Source: Chelatococcus asaccharovorans (GTDB lineage: Bacteria > Pseudomonadota > Alphaproteobacteria > Rhizobiales > Beijerinckiaceae). Taken from it: a DNA stretch of 64,000 bases. Location: the NCBI RefSeq assembly GCF_003201475.1, contig NZ_QJJK01000010.1, positions 62,001-126,000 of the forward strand, in the 5' to 3' direction. Made by a program: the position numbers and the translations under genes. The notes beneath the pieces are model-generated. The model did not search any database. It worked only from the letters and a program-made list of their open reading frames with translations, and was not told the origin of the DNA. Of the stretch, positions 53,712 through 62,609 are shown piece after piece. Every line of letters starts with the position of its first letter. Position 1 is the stretch's first letter.

Positions 53712-54809
53712 ATGAGTGCGCGCGGCAAAGAGCGTTTCCTTCCGGCCATGATTCTCGTCGCCATCACCCTTGGGACGGCAGCGTGCCAGCGCGAGGAAGC
53801 CGAGGCGCCCCCGGCGGTTCGAAAGGTGCGCACCATCACCGTCGAAAAGCCACCCGAGGCCGCCGACATGATCTTCACCGGTCATATCGAGGCCAAGGAC
53901 AGCGCCGCCCTGTCGTTCCGCATCGGCGGACGCATGGCGGAACGCAATGTCGGCGTTGGCGCGACCGTGACCGCGGGCGACGTCGTCGCCCGCCTCGATC
54001 CGGAGAATGAGCTCAATGCGTTGCGCTCGGCCCGGGCCGCCCTCGCCGCCGCCCAGGGTCTCATGCGCAAAGCGGAGAACCAGTATCAGCGCCAGAGCCA
54101 TCTGCTCGCGCGCAATGTGACCACCCGCGCGGATTTCGAGATCGCGGAACAGGCACGAACCGCCGCACAGGCCCAGGTCGATTCGGCGATGGCGCGCCTC
54201 CAGTCCGCGGAAGATGTGGTCGGTTTTACGGTCCTGACGGCCGACGCGCCGGGTGTGGTGACCGAGGTCGGGGCCGAGCCGGGCGAGGTCGTGACGCCGG
54301 GACGCATGATCGTGCAACTCGCCAGACGGGACGGCCGCGATGCGGTCTTCGAGGTGCCGGCCGATGTCGTGCGCACCCTTTCTCCCAATATGCCCATGCA
54401 GGTTGCGCTCTCCAGCGACCGGACCGTGACGGCCGTCGGCCGCGTGCGCGAGGTCGCGCCGCAAGCCGACCCCGTCACGCGAACCTTCCGGGTCTGGGTC
54501 GGCCTGTCCGATCCGCCTCCCGCCTTCCGGCTCGGAACGACGGTCTCGGGCATGCTGCGCGGGAGCGAGGCCTCGGTTCTCGCCATTCCATCGACCGCCC
54601 TGGTCCACCGGGGGCAAGACTTAGGCGTCTGGGTGGTCGACCCTCAGAAGCTGACCGTTTCCATGCGTAGCCTCGACGTGCTGAGCACCGACCCGGCCAC
54701 GGCTTTGATCGGGAAGGGTCTGGCGCTTGGCGACATCGTCGTCACGGCCGGCGCAAATCTTTTGCAGGACGGCCAGCAGGTCCGGCTGACCGGGGCGGAA
54801 ACACGATGA
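53712..54809 (+). CDS. RND efflux membrane-fusion protein (periplasmic adaptor), first
   Basis: The ATG at 53712 gives 365 residues with a lipoprotein signal ending LGTAAC; the open frame before it lacks a signal. It then has the MFP barrel-lipoyl-hairpin plan: MIFTGHIEAKDSAALSFRIG, GATVTAGDVVARLDPENELN, a long helical hairpin at about 105-160, TADAPGVVTEVGAEPGEVV and VAPQADPVTRTFRVWVGL. It links the RND pump to an outer membrane channel. Its stop overlaps the pump start by 4 bases. Confidence 0.9.
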   Translation: MSARGKERFLPAMILVAITLGTAACQREEAEAPPAVRKVRTITVEKPPEAADMIFTGHIEAKDSAALSFRIGGRMAERNVGVGATVTAGDVVARLDPENELNALRSARAALAAAQGLMRKAENQYQRQSHLLARNVTTRADFEIAEQARTAAQAQVDSAMARLQSAEDVVGFTVLTADAPGVVTEVGAEPGEVVTPGRMIVQLARRDGRDAVFEVPADVVRTLSPNMPMQVALSSDRTVTAVGRVREVAPQADPVTRTFRVWVGLSDPPPAFRLGTTVSGMLRGSEASVLAIPSTALVHRGQDLGVWVVDPQKLTVSMRSLDVLSTDPATALIGKGLALGDIVVTAGANLLQDGQQVRLTGAETR

Positions 54810-57800
54810 CTTTCAACCTTTCGGAATGGGCGCTCAAGAGCCGTTCGGTCGTGATCTATCTCATGATCATCGCCGTGGCCGCCGGCGTGCTGGCCTTCAT
54901 GAAGCTCGGCCGCAACGAGGACCCGTCGTTCGTCATCAAGTCGATGGTCGTATCCGCCGCCTGGCCGGGCGCGACGATGGAAGACACGCTGACGCAGGTC
55001 ACCGAGCGTCTCGAACGCCAGCTCGAGGAGACGCCGGGCCTCGATACCGTGCGCAGCTATACGACGCCGGGCGTGACGACGATCTTCGTGGAATTGAAGG
55101 AATCGGTGCCGGCCCGCGACGTCCAGGACACCTGGTACCGCGTTCGCAACCTGGTCGCCGACATGCGCCATACCCTGCCCGCGGGCACGGTCGGGCCGTT
55201 CTTCAACGACCGCTTCGGCGATACCTTCGGCATCATCTACGGCTTCACCGCGGACGGCTTCACCGGCCGCGAACTGCGCGACCACGTGGAGGCGATCCGG
55301 TCGCGCCTGCTGCTCGTCCCGGACGTGTCGAAGATCGAGATCATCGGTGCGCAGGACGAGCGCATCTTCGTCGAATTCTCGGTCAGGGAGCTCGCCAATC
55401 TCGGCATCGATCGCAGTACGCTGCTGGCGGCGCTGCAGAGCCAGAACATCGTCCGCCCCGCCGGCGTCATCCAGACAGCGGACGAGAAGCTCTCGCTGCG
55501 CGTCTCCGGCGCCTTCCAGTCGGAAGCCGACCTGCTCAATGTCAATTTCCCGGTGGGCGACCGCATGGTCCGTCTCGCCGACATCGCCACGATACGGCGC
55601 GGCCATGCCGATCCGCCGCAACCGATGTTCCGCGTCAACGGACAGGAGGCGATCGGTCTCGGTATCGCGATGCGCGACGGTGGCGACATCCTGGCTCTGG
55701 GCCGGAACATCAAGACGGCCATGGCTGACATCACCGCCAACCTGCCGCTCGGCATCGAGCCCCGGCTCGTTGCCGACCAGGCGGTGACGGTCGATCACGC
55801 CATCGATGATTTCATGACCTCGCTGTGGCAGTCGATCGCCATCATCATGGCGGTGAGCTTCATCAGCCTCGGCGTTCGCCCCGGCCTCGTCGTCGCGCTG
55901 TCGATCCCGCTGACCCTCGCCGTCGTCTTCGCCGTGATGCTGGTGGCCGGCATCGACATGCAGCGCATCTCGCTCGGGGCGCTCATCATCGCGCTCGCCC
56001 TTCTCGTCGACGACGCCATGACGACCACCGACGCGATGGTGACCCGCCTCGCGGCCGGTGACGAGAAGACCAAGGCCGCGACCTACGCCTTCAAGAAATA
56101 CGCGATGGCGATGCTGGCGGGAACTCTTGTGACGATCGCCGGATTCGTGCCGATCGGCTTCGCGGCGAGTTCCGCCGGCGAATATACCTTCACGCTGTTC
56201 GCGGTCGTCAGCATCGCGCTGGTGGTGTCCTGGTTCGTCGCGATCATCTTTGCGCCGGTGCTCGGCGTCGCCATGCTGAAGGCCCCGAAGGCCGATGCAG
56301 CGAAAGCGCCCCCCGGACGGGTGGAGCGGACCTTCCGGCAGATGTTGTCCGGCGCGATCAAACTGCGCTGGATAACGATCGCCGTGACGCTTGGACTGTT
56401 CGCCCTGTCGGTGCTGGCGCTGCCGCTGGTGCCGCGACAGTTCTTTCCGGCCTCGGACCGGCCTGAACTGCTCGTCGACCTGACCCTTCCGCAGAATGCA
56501 TCGATCTATGCCAGCGAAGCGCTCGTGAGCCGGTTCGACGCGGCCTTGAAGGGCGATCCGGATATCGAGCGCTGGAGCACCTATGTGGGACGTGGCGCCA
56601 TCCGCTTCTATCTGCCTTTGAACGCCCAGCTCCCCAACGACTTCTTCAGCCAGGCCGTGATCGTCGCCAAGGACGTGCCCGCCCGTGAAAGGCTGCAGGC
56701 CAAGCTTGAGAAGATGCTGGCCAACGACTTTCCCAACGTCGTGTCACGCGTCTACCCGCTTGAACTCGGGCCGCCGGTCGGATGGCCGGTGCAGTATCGG
56801 GTGAGCGGGCCGGACCTCTCCGAAGTGCGGTCGATCGCGATGAAGGTCGCGCAGGCCGTCGCCGCGGATCCCAATGCCAGGCAGGTCAATTTCGACTGGA
56901 TCGAGCCCGCGCGCGAATTGCGCCTGCGGGTCGATCAGGACGAGGCGCGTCGCCTCGGCCTCAGTTCCCAGGCGCTGGCGACGGCCCTCAACGCCGTTGT
57001 ATCGGGCACGGTCGTGACGCAGGTGCGCGACGACATCTACCTCGTCGACGTCGTGGTGCGGGCCCAGGACGCCGACCGCGTTTCGCTGGAGACGCTGAGG
57101 ACCATGCAGGTGGCCCTGCCCGGTGGCCGGTCGGCACCCCTGTCGCAATTCGTCGCCTTCGATTACGGGCTGGATGCCCCGCTGATCTGGCGACGCGACC
57201 GCGTGCCCAATCTCACCGTCGCTGCGGACGTCGCGCCCGGCATCCTGCCGGAAACCGTGGTCTCCGCCCTGCAGCCGTCCATCGATGCCTTGAACAAGAC
57301 GCTGCCGCCCGACTACAGCATCGCCGTTGGCGGAACCGTCGAGGAAAGCGCCAAGTCGCAGGCCTCCGTCATCGCGGTCGTTCCCGTGATGCTGCTGATC
57401 ATGCTGACGGTCCTGATGGCTCAGCTCAGGAGCTTCCGGCTGCTGGGGATCGTGCTCACCATCGCGCCGCTCGGTCTCATCGGCGTCGTCGGAGCGCTCT
57501 TGATCGCGGGTAAACCGCTGGGCTTCGTCGCGCTCCTCGGCATTCTCGCCCTGATCGGCATCATCACAAAGAATGCGGTGATTCTGGTGGGCCAGATCGA
57601 GGCCGAACGCGCGACCGGCAAGACCATTGTCGATGCGGCCCTCGACGCCAGCAGCACGCGGTTCCGGCCGATCATGCTGACCGCGATCTCGACGGTGCTC
57701 GGCATGATCCCCATCGCTCCGACCGTATTCTGGGGCCCGATGGCTTTCGCCATCATGGGCGGGCTATTGGTCGCGACGGTGCTCACGCTCATCCTCTTGC

Positions 57801-57895
57801 CGGTGCTCTATGTCACCGTCTTCAACCGCGGCGCATCCGCGCGAACGGGGACCGAGGCGCCGACGACGGCCACCGCGGGAGTATCTGCGCAATGA
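54806..57895 (+). CDS. RND-family efflux pump inner membrane subunit
   Basis: The 1029-residue protein is a full-length RND pump. It begins FNLSEWALKSRSVVIYLMII and has two large periplasmic loops and twelve helices. The proton relay is visible: IALALLVDDAMTTTDAM in the fourth helix (Asp pair) and IGIITKNAVILVGQ in the tenth (Lys). The second TM block ends in TVLTLILLPVLYVTVFNRG. It is closest to the multidrug (AcrB/MdtBC-like) branch. It overlaps the adaptor genes on both sides by 4 bases, so all three are translationally coupled. No outer membrane channel gene is visible here. Confidence 0.93.
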   Translation: MTFNLSEWALKSRSVVIYLMIIAVAAGVLAFMKLGRNEDPSFVIKSMVVSAAWPGATMEDTLTQVTERLERQLEETPGLDTVRSYTTPGVTTIFVELKESVPARDVQDTWYRVRNLVADMRHTLPAGTVGPFFNDRFGDTFGIIYGFTADGFTGRELRDHVEAIRSRLLLVPDVSKIEIIGAQDERIFVEFSVRELANLGIDRSTLLAALQSQNIVRPAGVIQTADEKLSLRVSGAFQSEADLLNVNFPVGDRMVRLADIATIRRGHADPPQPMFRVNGQEAIGLGIAMRDGGDILALGRNIKTAMADITANLPLGIEPRLVADQAVTVDHAIDDFMTSLWQSIAIIMAVSFISLGVRPGLVVALSIPLTLAVVFAVMLVAGIDMQRISLGALIIALALLVDDAMTTTDAMVTRLAAGDEKTKAATYAFKKYAMAMLAGTLVTIAGFVPIGFAASSAGEYTFTLFAVVSIALVVSWFVAIIFAPVLGVAMLKAPKADAAKAPPGRVERTFRQMLSGAIKLRWITIAVTLGLFALSVLALPLVPRQFFPASDRPELLVDLTLPQNASIYASEALVSRFDAALKGDPDIERWSTYVGRGAIRFYLPLNAQLPNDFFSQAVIVAKDVPARERLQAKLEKMLANDFPNVVSRVYPLELGPPVGWPVQYRVSGPDLSEVRSIAMKVAQAVAADPNARQVNFDWIEPARELRLRVDQDEARRLGLSSQALATALNAVVSGTVVTQVRDDIYLVDVVVRAQDADRVSLETLRTMQVALPGGRSAPLSQFVAFDYGLDAPLIWRRDRVPNLTVAADVAPGILPETVVSALQPSIDALNKTLPPDYSIAVGGTVEESAKSQASVIAVVPVMLLIMLTVLMAQLRSFRLLGIVLTIAPLGLIGVVGALLIAGKPLGFVALLGILALIGIITKNAVILVGQIEAERATGKTIVDAALDASSTRFRPIMLTAISTVLGMIPIAPTVFWGPMAFAIMGGLLVATVLTLILLPVLYVTVFNRGASARTGTEAPTTATAGVSAQ

Positions 57896-59061
57896 TCCCA
57901 CATTCAAGAAGGCAGCTCCGCTTCCCCCGAGCCCCGGGCCTGCGCCTCACGATGGCAGCCATGCTCATCCTGACGCTTGCCGCCTGCCAGGATGAGGCGG
58001 TGGCTCCTTCCGAAGGGCGGCCGGTCCGCGTCGTCACGGTGGAAGCCGGCAAGCTGTCCAGCGATATCAAGCTCAGCGGTGAGATCCAGGCCGAGAAGAA
58101 TGTGGGGCTCGCGTTCCGCATCGGCGGCCGCGTGATCGAGCGGCAGGTCAATGTTGGCGATCGGGTTGCCGCCGGCCAGGTCGTCGCCCGCCTGGATCCG
58201 ACCCTGGAACGCAATGAACTCACCGCGGCGAAGGCCGCGCTACAGGCGGCCCGGGGCGAGGTCAACACCGCGCGCAACATGTTCGAGCGCCAGGAGCGCC
58301 TCATGGCCCAGGGGTTCACGACCCGGCCACGCTTCGATCAGGCCCTGAAGGCTGAGGAGACCGCCCAGGCCCAGCTCGAGAATGCCGAGGCGCAACTCGA
58401 GCTGGCGCAGGACCGGCTGGGTTTCACCGAGTTGCGGGCCGGCATCGCAGGGATCGTGACGGCGCGCACCATCGAGCCCGGCGAGGTCGTGCAGCCCGGC
58501 CAGGTCGTGATCCAGCTGGCGCGCGAGGACGGCCGGGATGCGGTCTTCAACGTGCCCGCCCGCTTGTTGGAAACCCAGGTCGGCGACAGTACGATCCGCG
58601 TCGCGCTGGCGGATGCCCCGACCGTGACCGCGCTCGGCCGCATCCGCGAGGTGTCGCCACAGGCCGATCCCGTGACGCGAACCTTCACGGTCAAGGTCGG
58701 CCTGATCGATCCACCGGCGGCCATGCAGCTCGGCGCCACCGTGGTTGGAACGCTCGAAGTCTCGACGGCGGCTATCATCACCATCCCGGCCAGTGCCCTG
58801 ACGCAGCAAGGCCAGTCGCCCGCGGTCTGGATCGTCGATCCCGCCTCGTCGACGGTCTCCTTGCGCAACGTCGATATCCTGCGCTTCGATCCGGATGACG
58901 TCATCGTTTCACAGGGACTTGAACCGGGGGAGATCATCGTCTCCGGGGGCATTCAGGCACTCCACCCCGGCCAGCGCGTGCGCCCGCTGCCGGTGACGCC
59001 GGACCCTGCGCGCTCCGCCGCGGCCCGACCGGCCAGCCGTCCCGCCATACCTCCTTCCTGA
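57892..59061 (+). CDS. RND efflux membrane-fusion protein, second
   Basis: This 389-residue lipoprotein (LILTLAAC lipobox) has the same plan as the first adaptor: IKLSGEIQAEKNVGLAFRIG, VGDRVAAGQVVARLDPTLER, a helical hairpin and VSPQADPVTRTFTVKVGLID. It is clearly a diverged paralogue rather than a copy error. Starting within the pump stop codon, it makes an MFP-RND-MFP operon. Two adaptors may form a mixed hexamer, as in systems such as MdtA-like pairs or TriAB-TriC. Confidence 0.9.
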   Translation: MIPHSRRQLRFPRAPGLRLTMAAMLILTLAACQDEAVAPSEGRPVRVVTVEAGKLSSDIKLSGEIQAEKNVGLAFRIGGRVIERQVNVGDRVAAGQVVARLDPTLERNELTAAKAALQAARGEVNTARNMFERQERLMAQGFTTRPRFDQALKAEETAQAQLENAEAQLELAQDRLGFTELRAGIAGIVTARTIEPGEVVQPGQVVIQLAREDGRDAVFNVPARLLETQVGDSTIRVALADAPTVTALGRIREVSPQADPVTRTFTVKVGLIDPPAAMQLGATVVGTLEVSTAAIITIPASALTQQGQSPAVWIVDPASSTVSLRNVDILRFDPDDVIVSQGLEPGEIIVSGGIQALHPGQRVRPLPVTPDPARSAAARPASRPAIPPS

Positions 59062-59116
59062 GCTGCGGACCGATTGCTCCGCGGCAGGCGGAGGCCGCTG
59101 TTCGGGCGCCGGCCAT

Positions 59117-59180
59117 CCCGAAGGGTTCGCCCCTTCTGAGCCAAGCGGACCCGAAGGGTTCGCCCCTTCTGAGCCAAGCG
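59117..59180. repeat. Two direct copies of a 31-bp unit with internal hairpin
   Basis: The 31-base unit occurs at 59117-59147 and, with no mismatch seen, at 59150-59180 (period 33). Each unit contains AAGGG-TTCGC-CCCTT, a small hairpin. They lie between the RND operon and the M17-like gene and could act as tandem weak terminators or an mRNA processing site. Confidence 0.7.
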
Positions 59181-59185
59181 ATGCG

Positions 59186-60760
59186 ATGATGCCCACGTGG
59201 AAACACTCCCTGGAAATCACCCCCGCGGTCGGCGATGCGGAACGGCTGAAGACGGGATTGCTCGTTCTCGGCGTATTCCCTGAGGGCCCACTGACCGGCA
59301 CCGCGCTTCGACTCGACGCGCGAACCGGCGGGAGGCTGTCGCAGGTCCTGGCACGCGGCGCGCTCGGCGTGACGCCCGCAGCGATGCTGCTGCTCGATCA
59401 CCTTCCGGGCTCTGCCGCCAACCGCATCTTGCTGGTCGGCCTTGGTCCTTTTGCTGACTTTTCAGAACGCTCTTACAGGCTGGCGCTCGCGGCAACGGCG
59501 CGCTTTATCGCGGACAGCGTGGTTTCGGATGCCGTGGTGACCCTCCCGGAGCATCCGGTCCCTGAGCGCTCGTTGAACTGGCGGATCCAGCACGCCGCGC
59601 AGCTCCTGGCCGATGGCGGCGACAGCTTCAGGCGACCAGATGTCCGAGAAGGCCGAAGAGGGCGTCACCGGGCCAAGCACAGCATCATGCTGCTCGTTCC
59701 GCAGACCCTCACGGCTGAACTCATCGGCGCTCTGCGCCAGGGTATTGCCGTTGCGGAAGGCGTCAGCCTGGCCAGGGATCTCGGCAATCTGCCGGGCGAT
59801 ATCTGCACGCCGGCTTTTCTCGCCAAGACAGCCACGGAGATGGGTAAAGCCTTCGGGCTAGAGGTCGAGGTGCTCGAGCGACAGGACATCGCGGCGCTCG
59901 GGATGGGGACACTTCTTGAGGTCGGGAAGGCAGCCGCCAATTCCTGCAGGCTCATCGTGATGCAATCCAATGCGCGCAGAGGGCGTGGCAGGCCGATCGT
60001 GCTCATCGGCGAGGGCATCACCTTCGATAGAGCCAGCACCCCGCCCGTGCCGGGGGAAGCCGGCGCCGACGCGATGCACGCCAACGTGAGCGGCCTCGGC
60101 GGTGTGCTCGGCGCCATGCGCACGGTCGCGCGGCTCAGCCTGCCCATCAACGTGATCGGGCTGGTCGCCGCGGCCGAGACGACGATCGACGGCCCAGACA
60201 GCAGGTCCGGTTACTGCGTGCGGTGCTTGTCCGGCCAGATGATCGAGATCCGCTCGCGGGAGGAGGAAGACTGCCTCCTCCTCTGCGATCTTCTGACCTA
60301 TGCCGAACGCTTTCTGCCGGCCTGCGTCGTCGATGTTGCAGCGCTGACTGACGACTGTGCCGCAGCCCTCGGCCCACATGCCAGCGGCTTGTTCTCCAAC
60401 AACGACGCGTTGGCGGCCGAGCTCATGCGGTGCGCGGGGATGTCCGGGGACCGGACCTGGCAGCTGCCCCTTTGGAACGACGAATGTGGCCAACCCGACA
60501 GCCGCGTCAGTGGCACCGGCAATCTCGGCGGCCGCACCGGGGATGGGACAACCGCGGCTTGTTTCCTTGCACGTTTTGCCAAAGCCTATCCGTGGGCGCA
60601 TATCGACATCTCCCGTAGGGCCTCGATCTCTGACGGGTCGAAGGCTTCGACCGGCCGGCCTGTCCCGTTGCTCGCAGAGTTTCTGATCAGCCGCGCTGCC
60701 GATGCGGCAGCATCGGGTCATTCCGCGCCTTCGCTTGCAACGATGGAGCCACATCGATGA
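59186..60760 (+). CDS. M17 leucyl aminopeptidase homologue, probable pseudoenzyme
   Basis: The 524-residue protein follows the whole M17/PepA fold, including ARDLGNLPGDICTPAFLA near residue 195, LGPHASGLFSNNDALAAEL near residue 390 and NLGGRTGDGTTAACFLARF near residue 445. Its active site is altered. The VGKG.TFDSGG..IKP motif reads IGEGITFDRASTPPVP, replacing both lysines; the KFDM aspartate is Asn in MHANV; and NTDAEGRL reads SREEEDCL, losing Asp and the catalytic Arg. A peptidase role is therefore unlikely and a structural or regulatory role (PepA also binds DNA) is possible. The start may be the first or second ATG. Confidence 0.8.
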   Translation: MMPTWKHSLEITPAVGDAERLKTGLLVLGVFPEGPLTGTALRLDARTGGRLSQVLARGALGVTPAAMLLLDHLPGSAANRILLVGLGPFADFSERSYRLALAATARFIADSVVSDAVVTLPEHPVPERSLNWRIQHAAQLLADGGDSFRRPDVREGRRGRHRAKHSIMLLVPQTLTAELIGALRQGIAVAEGVSLARDLGNLPGDICTPAFLAKTATEMGKAFGLEVEVLERQDIAALGMGTLLEVGKAAANSCRLIVMQSNARRGRGRPIVLIGEGITFDRASTPPVPGEAGADAMHANVSGLGGVLGAMRTVARLSLPINVIGLVAAAETTIDGPDSRSGYCVRCLSGQMIEIRSREEEDCLLLCDLLTYAERFLPACVVDVAALTDDCAAALGPHASGLFSNNDALAAELMRCAGMSGDRTWQLPLWNDECGQPDSRVSGTGNLGGRTGDGTTAACFLARFAKAYPWAHIDISRRASISDGSKASTGRPVPLLAEFLISRAADAAASGHSAPSLATMEPHR

Positions 60761-60836
60761 GCCCTATGACAGATGTCGCCCCGCCAGACGTGCGGCTGAC
60801 GGTCGCCGCGTCGGGCTCATCCGATGCCGCGTTTCC

Positions 60837-62573
60837 ATGACAACCGAATGGAGCCTCGGCGACGAAGCGGAACAGGCCCAATGGGCCAACGCAACGATGC
60901 ATTTGCGCGATTTTCAGCCGCTGCTGCCGGCGGAAGCGGAGGTGGTCGCCCGACTTCTCAGCGGCGATTTCGACCGGCTGGGCGACGGTTCACGTCCGGA
61001 GCACGCCGATCCGACGCGCGTCATTCGCGCGCCCTTCCTGCGTTTCCTCATGCTCGGCGGCGAACCGGGATGCCGGCCGCATGAGAAAGGTGTCCGAATC
61101 AGCGGCGCCTGGATCACCGACGTCCTCGATCTCGAAGCCTGCCGCGTCTTCCGCGATATCGGGCTGAACGACTGCCATTTCGAATTGGCGCCCATCCTGC
61201 GGGCTGCGATCATCAACCGCCTTTTCCTCGACGGCTCCCGGCTCCCGGGCCTTCAGGCCGAGCGGCTCGAGGCGCGCGGGGGCATCTACCTGCGCGGCGC
61301 CGAGATCAACGGCGCCGTCAACGTCGCGCAGTCGCGTTTCGGCGGAAACCTCGAATGCGACGGCGCGACCCTGCGCTCCCCCGGCGGCTATGCGTTGCTC
61401 GCATCGAGCCTCGAGGTCCGAAACGTGCTCCTGCGCGGCGCGACCATCCGTGGCGGGGTCAATCTCTCGAGCGCGCTGCTCTCTGCCGATTTCGACTGTG
61501 CCGGCGCCAGCATCGCCTCTGCCGAAGGGAGCGCAATCGATGCCAGCGCGATCGAGACCAACGGCAGCGTGGTCCTGCGCAGCGCCCGCATCGAGGGCGA
61601 AATGCGCCTGACGGCGTCGGCGATCGACGGCGACGTCGATTGCTCCGGTGCGAGCCTCCGCAATCCGGACGGCATGGGGCTGGAATTGAGCCGGGCCACG
61701 GTCAAAGGGGCGTTCTTTCTGCGCCGCGAGGCGGGCATATTCGGTGTTCTGGCGTTGACCGGGGCCTCGATCGGCACCATCCACGACGATGTGCCGTCCT
61801 GGCCCGAGAGCGGCAATCTTCTACTCAATCGTTGCCGCTACGGCGCCTTCATCGACGGGCCCGTCGATGCCAAAAGCCGGCTCGACTGGCTCGCGCGGCA
61901 GGCGCCCGAACGCTGGGGCGAGGATTTCTGGCCGCAGCCCTATGAGCAGCTGGCGAGCGTCTTCCGCGAAATGGGTCATGGCGAGGATGCCCGCGCCGTG
62001 CTCGTCGTCAAGGAGCGCCTGCAGCGGCGCGCACGGCGGCAACGCGCGCACAACCGCGCCTTGCGCGCCCTGCTTGGCGCCACCGACGGCATTCTCGGCA
62101 TCACGCTTGCCTATGGCCGGCAGCCGCTGCTGGCCTTCGTCTGGCTTCTCCTTTTCTGGGCTCTCGGTGTCGCCGTGTTCACCTATGCCGAGCATCGCGG
62201 CGCGATCATGCCCAACAGCGCCGTCGTCCTGCGGTCTCCCGAATGGACCCTATGCGGCGTTCCACGCACCGAGCAGCGCTCGCTGCTGGCGACACAGCAA
62301 ACGCAGGGACTGGCGGAGCCGGGGCAAAGCCAGCTCGGCTGCTTCCGCCAGCGTTGGGAAGCGTCGAGCTACCCGGATTTCAATCCGTCGATGTATTCGC
62401 TCGATACACTGCTCCCCGTCCTCGACATGGGCCAGAAGGCATTCTGGCGTCCCAATCCGCTGGTACCGGGCGGCCTTGTCGCCATCAACTACTTCTACTT
62501 CCAGTCGATCATCGGCTGGGCGCTCAGCCTGCTGGCAGTCGCCGGCTTTTCAGGATTGGTGAAGTCGCCATGA
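60837..62573 (+). CDS. Repeat-rich (beta-helix-like) membrane-anchored protein
   Basis: The ATG at 60837 gives 578 residues. Residues 90-350 form a run of short similar units, such as LEARGGIYLRGAEINGAVNV, LEVRNVLLRGATIRGGVNLS and VVLRSARIEGEMRLTASAID. Their spacing suggests a right-handed beta-helix or pentapeptide-like fold. A basic stretch (RLQRRARRQRAHNRALRAL) and a hydrophobic helix (LLAFVWLLLFWALGVAVFTY) follow, and a second helix ends the protein (SIIGWALSLLAVAGFSGLV). It probably sits in the inner membrane with the repeat domain in the cytoplasm. Its function is unknown; homologues are sometimes labelled oxidoreductase without evidence. Confidence 0.65.
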   Translation: MTTEWSLGDEAEQAQWANATMHLRDFQPLLPAEAEVVARLLSGDFDRLGDGSRPEHADPTRVIRAPFLRFLMLGGEPGCRPHEKGVRISGAWITDVLDLEACRVFRDIGLNDCHFELAPILRAAIINRLFLDGSRLPGLQAERLEARGGIYLRGAEINGAVNVAQSRFGGNLECDGATLRSPGGYALLASSLEVRNVLLRGATIRGGVNLSSALLSADFDCAGASIASAEGSAIDASAIETNGSVVLRSARIEGEMRLTASAIDGDVDCSGASLRNPDGMGLELSRATVKGAFFLRREAGIFGVLALTGASIGTIHDDVPSWPESGNLLLNRCRYGAFIDGPVDAKSRLDWLARQAPERWGEDFWPQPYEQLASVFREMGHGEDARAVLVVKERLQRRARRQRAHNRALRALLGATDGILGITLAYGRQPLLAFVWLLLFWALGVAVFTYAEHRGAIMPNSAVVLRSPEWTLCGVPRTEQRSLLATQQTQGLAEPGQSQLGCFRQRWEASSYPDFNPSMYSLDTLLPVLDMGQKAFWRPNPLVPGGLVAINYFYFQSIIGWALSLLAVAGFSGLVKSP

Positions 62574-62609
62574 CGAGAGGGCTTCACCTTGCAACCAGGA
62601 TGGAACGAC

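Noticed and set aside
53482-53715. A 77-codon plus-strand open frame before the RND operon
   Set aside because: It runs through the palindromic repeat and has no recognisable homology.
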